A stretch of 10,657 nt of DNA from Gammaproteobacteria bacterium UBA3532 (GTDB lineage Bacteria; Pseudomonadota; Gammaproteobacteria; Enterobacterales; UBA3532): NCBI GenBank assembly GCA_002376965.1, contig DFOV01000372.1:1-10657 (forward strand), given 5' to 3'. The notes below the pieces were generated by a model. It worked only from the letters and a program-made list of their open reading frames with translations, had not been told where the DNA came from and did no database searches. The position numbers and the translations under genes are program-made. Below, one piece after another: positions 6,131-10,657 of this stretch (positions are counted from its first letter, which is position 1; each line of letters starts with the position of its first letter).

Positions 6131-8848
6131 TTCGCCGGTTTCGCGCATTAACTCTTTTAGCTCATTGGCTTTTTTGCGTGCTTCCTGGCGCGAATGGACT
6201 CCCAGTTTCTGATATATGTGCTTAATGTGGCTGCGAACGGTACTGGTCGCCACGAACATCTTGTCGGCAATTTGATCATTGCTAAACCCTTCACCTATGT
6301 GGCTGAGAACCTGCCATTCTTTATTGGTCAGCGAAGTTGAACGCACCACTTCTGGTACTTTGGATGACGAGGCGGATTTTGCCGAACGCTGACGCCGAAT
6401 AAACTCATTTACTTTGGTGGCATGGCGGCGGGTATTGTCTTCAAGACCACTTTTTTCAATCAGTTCTGGCAGCAAGTCTCCAACATTGTTTTCTACCAGC
6501 AGGTATAAACTAATACAGCCACTTTGCGCTGCAGAGTGTACAGAGGTCTTCAAAGCCTCTAACGCTTCTTTTTTCTTACCTAGTGATTGATAAGCAACAG
6601 CAAGCCACAGTGCATTATGACTGACAGCTAGCAGCAGGTGGTGCTCCTCGGCTTTTTCCAGCAGCAATTTAAGCTTATCGATGGCTTCTTCGTATTGCCC
6701 TAATATAAGATGGCCACGGGCGATATTTCGTCCATGCATTTGCCAGAAGTGGTTCGACAGGTTGGATGGAAATGTCTGGCTTTCGAGCCAATCGCGCACC
6801 GCCCACTGAGTTTCGTGGCGCAACCAATACCATAATTTAACGGACATAGCATTCGCTCGCCAGTCGGTATGGTGACGCCGTTCCAACAGATACTGATCGA
6901 GCAGTCGCACCTGCTCATTGAACTGCTGATCTTCGTTATTTAACAACGCAATATTGGCCAGCTCGGTAATGGCTGGCAAGGCGCAATAATCTTTAAAGTG
7001 TTTGCCTGCCTCCAGGGCTTTCTGACAGTCGACCTTCGCCTCGCTGAGGCGGTGCCATTCCCATAGCAGTTGAGCGCGGGTGCGGTAAGCAAACTCCATG
7101 ATAGGAATGGTTTCTACCCCTTTTTCTTTGGCAAAGTCCATGATGGTTGAATGAACCTGATAAGAAAGCTCAAGCTGTCCTAGATGCCGATATATATCGG
7201 CTTGCTGAGCCATTGACCAGATAACATCATGAACCGAGGCGATACGCCGTGCAACACGCTCGGCCTTACGGAAAAAGTGTAATGCTTCTCGATAGTTACC
7301 TTTGCAAATTCGAATCTCGCCCAATACCGTTAAGGCTCGGCAACGGATGGGGCTGAATTCATCATTATCAACCAGCCCCAGTACAGATGAGGTATAGTCA
7401 TCGGCCTGATCGATGTTTTCATCCCAAATGGCCAGCTGGGCTTTGATTACGGCCATTTCTGCGCGAACACTGGCCAGCTGTTGCTTGGTCAGGTTTTGAC
7501 TGAGGTAGTCTTCTGCCTGTTGTAAATGGCGACGAATAATTGTCGCATCCTGCTGGCTAACGGTAGATACCCAGGCCGATAGCAATGCCAGCTCATGGTT
7601 TGAGGCAATAACATGTTCGGGTAATTCTTCCAGACAATGACGAATCACAGACACATAAGCCGGTTGAAACAAAGAGCCTCCGCAAGCGCTAAGCGAGCTG
7701 ACAATAAGGTCGGTGTTTTGCGACTTAACGGCATGAGGGAGTGCTTCGTAAATGTGGCCATTTTGTAGCCACCAATCATGGGCTTTTTGATGATAATTTT
7801 TGACAGCATTGGGATCAGTTTTAGCCAACTGGTGGCGAATGCATTCCGAGAAGAACGATTGGTACTGATACCATTCATGGTTGCTGTCTAAGCTGGTAAG
7901 AAATAGACCTGTTTTACGCAAATAGTCGATGGTTTGCTGGCAGCTGGCATTGCCGGTCAGGCTGGCTGCCAAAGAGGAGTTAAACCGCTGAACAACACTG
8001 GTAGCGAGAAGAAACTCTCGTACATCATCGGGCTCCTTAGCCAACACTTCTTCCACCAAGAAGTCTAGAATATGGGCATGGGATTGGCTGAACTGACTAA
8101 TATGGCTATCAAAGTTTTCGGTTCGCGAGGCCGAAAGCGCCATAATCTGAATGCCCGCCGCCCAGCCATCCGTTTTGTCTAACATTTGCTCGATGGTGGC
8201 GTCTTTCACTTCTTTGGGCAGGCGATGGCTAAGAAAGTCGGATAATTCCTGGCGGGTGAAAGACAACTCTTCATTGGTAACTTCATGAACCTGGTTACGC
8301 ACACGTAAACTGGCTAGCCCTAACGGTGGCTCTGATCGTGATGTGATCAGGATATGGGCCGAGGCTGGAAGGTGGGAAATCAGGTATTTAATGACGTTAT
8401 GGATTTCTTCATTGGTTACCAGGTGATAATCATCAAGCACCAGCAGCAATGGCTCGCCAGAGTTAGCCAGCACCATCAGTAGCTGTTCAATCTGGCCTAC
8501 CAGATCGAGAGCATGTCCTTGTTTGAGATCGGTTTCCAAGTCGAAATCATACCCATCTAACTGCCGACTGAGACAGGTCAGGAGGTAGTAGCCAAAGCGG
8601 GTTAAATCGTTATCGGCTTCTTCGATGGAATACCAGCCAACCTTGCCTTGCCAATGCTTTGTCCAACAGGCGGCCAGCGTCGTCTTGCCATAGCCTGCGG
8701 GAGCACGGATGAGTACCAGCGATTTGTTTTCAGTTTGGCGTAAGTGAGTTTCAAAACGTTCTCGTTCAACAATATCTCCACCACAACTGGGCACCGCCAA
8801 CTTAGTCGGGAGAATTTGAATCGAGGTTTTGTGTGCCGAAATATTCAT
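6128..8848 (-). CDS. malT: MalT-type LuxR-family transcriptional activator (STAND ATPase)
   Basis: ATP- and maltotriose-dependent activator of maltose/maltodextrin genes in characterised enterobacteria; the inducer here is inferred. At 906 residues it matches E. coli MalT (901) end to end. An N-terminal NTPase has Walker A AGYGKTTL (51-58) and Walker B LLLVLDDYHL (134-143), followed by SRSEPPLGLASLRVR and LSFTRQE. The central part is a winged-helix region. A long TPR-like sensor superhelix includes NHFWQMHGRNIARGHLILGQ, close to the E. coli segment. The C-terminus is a LuxR helix-turn-helix (about 840-890; LTNKEWQVL...SNDQIADKMFVATSTVRSHIKHIYQKLGV). The ATG at 8848 gives about ten extra N-terminal residues compared with E. 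coli; CAGGA lies four bases before it and there is no closer alternative. No malPQ or transporter gene is in the window. The gene stands alone on the - strand, with ppgK 445 bases upstream. Confidence 0.92.
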   Translation of the reverse strand: MNISAHKTSIQILPTKLAVPSCGGDIVERERFETHLRQTENKSLVLIRAPAGYGKTTLAACWTKHWQGKVGWYSIEEADNDLTRFGYYLLTCLSRQLDGYDFDLETDLKQGHALDLVGQIEQLLMVLANSGEPLLLVLDDYHLVTNEEIHNVIKYLISHLPASAHILITSRSEPPLGLASLRVRNQVHEVTNEELSFTRQELSDFLSHRLPKEVKDATIEQMLDKTDGWAAGIQIMALSASRTENFDSHISQFSQSHAHILDFLVEEVLAKEPDDVREFLLATSVVQRFNSSLAASLTGNASCQQTIDYLRKTGLFLTSLDSNHEWYQYQSFFSECIRHQLAKTDPNAVKNYHQKAHDWWLQNGHIYEALPHAVKSQNTDLIVSSLSACGGSLFQPAYVSVIRHCLEELPEHVIASNHELALLSAWVSTVSQQDATIIRRHLQQAEDYLSQNLTKQQLASVRAEMAVIKAQLAIWDENIDQADDYTSSVLGLVDNDEFSPIRCRALTVLGEIRICKGNYREALHFFRKAERVARRIASVHDVIWSMAQQADIYRHLGQLELSYQVHSTIMDFAKEKGVETIPIMEFAYRTRAQLLWEWHRLSEAKVDCQKALEAGKHFKDYCALPAITELANIALLNNEDQQFNEQVRLLDQYLLERRHHTDWRANAMSVKLWYWLRHETQWAVRDWLESQTFPSNLSNHFWQMHGRNIARGHLILGQYEEAIDKLKLLLEKAEEHHLLLAVSHNALWLAVAYQSLGKKKEALEALKTSVHSAAQSGCISLYLLVENNVGDLLPELIEKSGLEDNTRRHATKVNEFIRRQRSAKSASSSKVPEVVRSTSLTNKEWQVLSHIGEGFSNDQIADKMFVATSTVRSHIKHIYQKLGVHSRQEARKKANELKELMRETGE

Positions 8849-8879
8849 ATCGTCCTGCTAGCTTGTTTATTCTTGGAAA

Positions 8880-8911
8880 ATTATCAGTTTATGGATACGC
8901 AAGGCTTCCCC
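8880..8911 (-). promoter_or_regulatory. Putative malT promoter with a GGGGA core at the -35 position
   Basis: On the - strand GATAAT (8885-8880) resembles a -10 box and would start RNA about 25 bases before the malT ATG. Exactly 17 bases upstream, where a -35 box would sit, there is GGGGAAGCC (8911-8903) instead of a TTGACA-like hexamer. E. coli MalT sites have a GGGGA(T/G)GAGG-like consensus and sit near -38, so this placement hints at autoregulation. Only the GGGGA core matches. This is inference from spacing. Confidence 0.3.
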
Positions 8912-8933
8912 TTTGCATGCCCCTGATAGTAGT

Positions 8934-8972
8934 GGTTGAGGGAGGGGATTCCCCGTGGAATCCCCTTTAACC
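8934..8972. repeat. Long GC-rich imperfect hairpin upstream of malT
   Basis: The core is AGGGGATTCC (8943-8952), loop CCGT, GGAATCCCCT (8957-8966), a perfect 10-bp stem. Two G-T pairs and, beyond a three-base bulge, GGTT (8934-8937)/AACC (8969-8972) extend it to about 16 pairs. Each arm of the core reads GGGGATTCC on its own strand. It lies about 85-125 bases upstream of the malT ATG. It may be a two-fold operator, an RNA structure or a REP-like palindrome; only TTT and then AA follow, so it is not a good terminator. Confidence 0.75.
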
Positions 8973-8999
8973 CCCCACGAAAAGATCATCATAAACCAT

Positions 9000-9005
9000 T
9001 ATAGT
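9000..9005 (+). promoter_or_regulatory. Possible -10 box for a + strand transcript
   Basis: TATAGT differs from the TATAAT consensus at one base and would place a start near 9012, just at the first hairpin of the candidate small RNA. No convincing -35 hexamer lies 16-18 bases upstream, so either an activator is needed or the real promoter is elsewhere. Confidence 0.25.
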
Positions 9006-9009
9006 AACT

Positions 9010-9118
9010 ATCAGCTTAATCAGCGACATTGATTAGTCAATGAAGCTGATTTATTGCTAGCAGCAGAAGCAGGGTACTACCTTGCATTTTACAAGCGGAC
9101 AATAGTCCGCTTTTTTTT
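9010..9118 (+). ncRNA. Candidate small RNA antisense in direction to both flanking genes
   Basis: Three stem-loops are strung together and end in a strong terminator. Hairpin 1 has an outer stem ATCAGCTT (9010-9017)/AAGCTGAT (9043-9050) stacked directly on an inner stem CATTGA (9027-9032)/TCAATG (9037-9042), with a nine-base bulge on the 5' side. Hairpin 2 is GCAGGG (9069-9074)/CCTTGC (9080-9085) with one G-U pair. Hairpin 3 is the terminator. An unpaired linker (9051-9068) could be a pairing region. A TATAGT box at 9000-9005 would give an RNA of about 107 nucleotides. Both neighbouring genes lie on the other strand, so nothing else explains the terminator. I do not recognise an Rfam family. 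The 5' end is uncertain and could include the hairpin at 8934-8972. Confidence 0.4.
9093..9118 (+). terminator. Perfect intrinsic terminator on the + strand
   Basis: AAGCGGAC (9093-9100), loop AATA, GTCCGCTT (9105-9112) form a perfect 8-bp stem, with an unbroken run of eight T at 9111-9118. On the opposite strand no T-run follows the stem, so it acts in one direction only. No + strand coding gene precedes it for about 3 kb. Confidence 0.9.
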
Positions 9119-9200
9119 GCCCAGATCTTATCTAAACGAATCGGTTTTATCTCAACTGCTCTGCTTGTGCTTATAGAGTTTATGTTTGCTAAGGTTCGTT

Positions 9201-9220
9201 GAGCGGCGCTTATGCCGCTC
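9201..9220. repeat. 7-bp GC-rich inverted repeat downstream of ppgK
   Basis: GAGCGGC (9201-9207) and GCCGCTC (9214-9220) pair around a six-base loop. It lies 74-93 bases past the ppgK stop in ppgK's direction. Without a T-run on either strand it is at best a weak terminator or an mRNA 3'-end stabiliser. Confidence 0.5.
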
Positions 9221-9225
9221 CGTGT

Positions 9226-9247
9226 GCGCTGTTTCGTGAACGAGCGC
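9226..9247. repeat. Second short inverted repeat downstream of ppgK
   Basis: GCGCT (9226-9230) pairs with AGCGC (9243-9247), with TTC/GAA nested inside the loop. It sits six bases from the previous hairpin, so the two could form a double stem-loop at the 3' end of the ppgK transcript. Confidence 0.35.
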
Positions 9248-9253
9248 GTCGCC

Positions 9254-9304
9254 TTGTATTTAGTAAGGCTTTGTATTTAGTGAAATTTTGTATTTAGCAA
9301 TATT
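9254..9304. repeat. Three 17-bp tandem repeats covering the ppgK stop codon
   Basis: Units start at 9254, 9271 and 9288, each opening with TTGTATTTAG and then diverging over the last seven bases. A weaker fourth copy (TTGATTTGG) starts at 9305 inside the gene. On the - strand every full unit contains CTAAATACAA, so the true stop in the third unit is followed by two more copies of the stop sequence. Confidence 0.85.
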
Positions 9305-10037
9305 TTGATTTGGCGAATAGGGCAGCACCAACAATACCGGCCTGATTTAAAAAGGCTGCGGGCTTGACGGGGGCTTCAACGGTGAGTTGGGCTTCAAACT
9401 TATCCAGTTTTTTACTGGCTCCGCCACCCAGTATAATCATATCGGGCCAGAACAACGCTTCCATCATTGTCAGGTATTTATTAAAGCGTTTGCCCCAACG
9501 CTTCCAGCCAAGATCTTCTGCTTTGCGCACCGCATCTGATGCATAGTGCTCGCCTTCTTTGCCATTGGTTAACAGTAAGTGACCAAGCTCAGTATTGGGA
9601 ACCAGTTTGCCATCGGTAAAAAATACCGTACCAAGACCTGTACCTATTGTGACCAGCAAAACTAACCCTTGTTGATCTTTTCCTTCGCCAAATTGCATTT
9701 CGGCCATACCTGCCGCATCTGCATCATTGACGCAGTATACGGGACATTGGGTCGTTTCAGAAAATAGCTTGTCAATGTGGGTGCCGATAAAGGCAGGGGC
9801 GATATTTGCTGCGGTCCGCGCTACGCCTTGTTGAATGGCAGCAGGGAAGCCACATCCGATTGGGCCACTCCATTCAAAATGCTTAACCAGCTCATTGATG
9901 GTCAAGGCGACGGCCTCGGGTGTTGCGGGTTGAGGGGTCTCTATACGATGACGCTCTGTTGTCAGTTCACCGGTGTCGGTATCAACAATTGCGCCTTTAA
10001 TGCCGGAGCCACCTACGTCTATGCCTAAGATATGCAT
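9294..10037 (-). CDS. ppgK: Polyphosphate-type glucokinase (ROK family)
   Basis: Cytoplasmic kinase forming glucose 6-phosphate, with polyphosphate (and often ATP) as phosphoryl donor in this subfamily. At 247 residues it resembles actinobacterial PpgK over its full length. It has the phosphate-binding loop DVGGSGIKG (7-15), [11 protein letters not shown] (34-44), catalytic NDADAAG (104-110, probable base Asp105), VTIGTGLG (129-136), sugar-binding NTELGHL (147-153) and [14 protein letters not shown] near the C-terminus. The Cys-rich zinc segment of ATP-dependent ROK kinases and repressors is absent, as in PpgK, and there is no DNA-binding domain. The ATG is preceded by GAGG (10048-10045) at seven bases. 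The position upstream of malT on the same strand suggests use of glucose released from maltodextrins. Actual donor preference cannot be read from the sequence. Confidence 0.88.
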   Translation of the reverse strand: MHILGIDVGGSGIKGAIVDTDTGELTTERHRIETPQPATPEAVALTINELVKHFEWSGPIGCGFPAAIQQGVARTAANIAPAFIGTHIDKLFSETTQCPVYCVNDADAAGMAEMQFGEGKDQQGLVLLVTIGTGLGTVFFTDGKLVPNTELGHLLLTNGKEGEHYASDAVRKAEDLGWKRWGKRFNKYLTMMEALFWPDMIILGGGASKKLDKFEAQLTVEAPVKPAAFLNQAGIVGAALFAKSKYC

Positions 10038-10055
10038 ATTACTGCCTCAAGTTCA

Positions 10056-10103
10056 GCGGAAGTTATCCGCATTGTAGACAAAGAAGCCCGGACTAAACAA
10101 GCG
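10056..10103 (-). promoter_or_regulatory. Putative ppgK promoter with a dyad over the start site
   Basis: On the - strand TACAAT (10076-10071) is a good -10 box. A weak -35, TTGTTT, sits 18 bases upstream. Immediately downstream of the -10 is the dyad GCGGA (10070-10066)/TCCGC (10060-10056) with a five-base spacer, which would overlap the transcription start near 10064 and could be an operator. A TTGACG hexamer (10144-10139) further upstream lacks a convincing -10. Confidence 0.4.
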
Positions 10104-10122
10104 GTTATTCAGTTTTTAGTCC
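10090..10122. repeat. 8-bp inverted repeat over the ppgK -35 region
   Basis: GGACTAAA (10090-10097) and TTTAGTCC (10115-10122) are perfect inverted copies separated by 17 bases, roughly one and a half helical turns. One arm overlaps the -35 side of the putative ppgK promoter. This fits a dimeric regulator site or a leader hairpin of a longer transcript. Confidence 0.55.
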
Positions 10123-10133
10123 ATGCCTGCTCT

Positions 10134-10173
10134 ATTGCCGTCAACTCCTTTATTAGCTGGGGCTGACGGCGAT
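10134..10173. repeat. Inverted repeat between slyD and ppgK
   Basis: GCCGTCA (10137-10143) and TGACGGC (10164-10170) are perfect inverted copies around a 20-base loop. A G-T pair and two further pairs extend the stem to ten. It begins 11 bases after the slyD stop in slyD's direction. No T-run follows on the - strand, so termination by it alone would be weak. Confidence 0.5.
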
Positions 10174-10183
10174 GGTTGAGATA

Positions 10184-10657
10184 TTAGTCGTGATGATGGC
10201 CGCCTGGTCCATGGGCATGGCCATGTTCAAGCTCTTCGGCTTGTGCTTCACGTACGCTGACAACTTCTACGTTGAAGGTTAGCGTTTTACCCGCGAATGG
10301 GTGATTGCCGTCTATGTCGGCCATGAACTTGCCAGCTTTTTTGACCACAACAAAACGAGCACCTTCTTTAGTTTCGATTTGAGCAATATCACCGGCTTTT
10401 AGTTTCTTTCCTTCGAATGTCAGGTGTTTTATGGCGATACGGCCAACCGCAGAGTCCTGGTAGGGGCCATAGGCTTCTTCAGGGGGAACATTGATAGTGA
10501 ATTTGTCGCCAGAAGCTTTATTATCCAGAGCTTTTTCCAAGCCTGGAATGATATTTTTATGGCCATGCAGGTAGGTCATCGGCTGCTCTTGTTCATATGA
10601 CGATTCCAGCTGTTCCCCTGACTCGTCAGTAAGTACATAGTGAAACTGTACCACTTT
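10184..10657 (-). CDS. slyD: SlyD-type FKBP peptidyl-prolyl cis-trans isomerase (5' partial)
   Basis: Cytoplasmic prolyl isomerase and chaperone; the family also binds nickel through a His-rich tail and helps metalloenzyme maturation. The frame is open to the window edge (KVVQFHYVLTDESG...), and the family's N-terminus normally has several residues before this, so the GTG at 10654 is unlikely to be the start. 157 residues are visible. The FKBP fold is split by an insert-in-flap domain: PMTYLHGHKNIIPGLEKAL, PPEEAYGPYQDSAV, then the insert (about 70-120) and GNHPFAGKTLTFNVEVVSV. The tail HGHAHGPGGHHHD contains six His in 13 residues but no Cys, and is much shorter than the E. coli SlyD tail. 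Metal binding is therefore plausible but reduced. The gene ends 146 bases before the ppgK start. Confidence 0.92.
   Translation of the reverse strand, partial: KVVQFHYVLTDESGEQLESSYEQEQPMTYLHGHKNIIPGLEKALDNKASGDKFTINVPPEEAYGPYQDSAVGRIAIKHLTFEGKKLKAGDIAQIETKEGARFVVVKKAGKFMADIDGNHPFAGKTLTFNVEVVSVREAQAEELEHGHAHGPGGHHHD

Larger units (their letters stand above)
8849..9293. other. 445-bp intergenic region between malT and ppgK
   Basis: No credible protein gene is visible here. From left to right it holds the malT leader and putative promoter, the long hairpin at 8934-8972, a candidate + strand small RNA with terminator (about 9010-9118), and a largely featureless A/T-rich stretch (9119-9200). Two GC-rich inverted repeats (9201-9220 and 9226-9247) and tandem repeats running into the end of ppgK complete it. 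Confidence 0.8.

Noticed and set aside
8744..8926. A 60-codon + strand open frame ending in the malT upstream region
   Set aside because: It mostly runs antisense to the conserved malT N-terminus, has no recognisable domain or clear ribosome binding site, and ends well before the + strand terminator.
8849..9293. An exact MalT box or a CRP site in the malT upstream region
   Set aside because: No full GGGGA(T/G)GAGG and no TGTGA-N6-TCACA could be found; only GGGGA cores are present, so they are reported as a weak hint.
9254..9304. A CRISPR-like or iteron-like array
   Set aside because: The 17-bp units are directly adjacent with no spacers, the last bases of each unit vary, and the array overlaps the end of a gene; no cas or replication gene is nearby.
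10184..10654. GTG at 10654 as the true slyD start
   Set aside because: The frame stays open to the window edge and SlyD-type proteins normally have several residues before the VVxxHY strand, so the start is probably outside the window.

Overview
The window reads as a chromosomal segment of a gammaproteobacterium, probably a marine or environmental heterotroph. The evidence is the ftsY-ftsE-ftsX order, a SmrA-type Smr protein, a full-length MalT-type activator and a SlyD-type FKBP. Base composition looks moderate (about half G+C) and fairly even. I cannot assign a genus; a Cellvibrionales or Oceanospirillales-like background is only a guess. I see no transposase, integrase, phage gene, tRNA, rRNA or CRISPR array.

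Left half (1-6071, + strand): one tightly packed probable operon. It runs ftsY (5' end cut by the window), ftsE, ftsX, a YfiR-family periplasmic protein, a membrane CHASE8-HAMP-GGDEF-EAL cyclic-di-GMP enzyme, and smrA. The first three serve co-translational membrane targeting and divisome/peptidoglycan hydrolase control. ftsX overlaps the yfiR-like gene by one base (TAATG), which in turn overlaps the GGDEF-EAL gene by 11 bases. A periplasmic-input c-di-GMP module is therefore apparently co-transcribed with the cell division genes, in the place where many relatives carry rpoH.

Right half (6128-10657, - strand): malT (maltotriose/ATP-dependent transcription activator), ppgK (polyphosphate-type ROK glucokinase) and a slyD-like prolyl isomerase (5' end cut by the window). 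malT and ppgK fit together: maltodextrin breakdown gives glucose, which PpgK can phosphorylate. No other mal gene is in the window.

The 445-base gap between malT and ppgK (8849-9293) is the least explained part. It holds a long GC-rich hairpin close to malT with GGGGA cores like those of MalT sites, and a run of three hairpins. The run ends in a perfect intrinsic terminator that points along the + strand, antisense to both neighbours. This suggests an unannotated + strand small RNA at about 9010-9118. The ppgK promoter region carries two dyads that look like operators. Short tandem repeats cover the stop codons of both malT (2 x 19 bp) and ppgK (3 x 17 bp).
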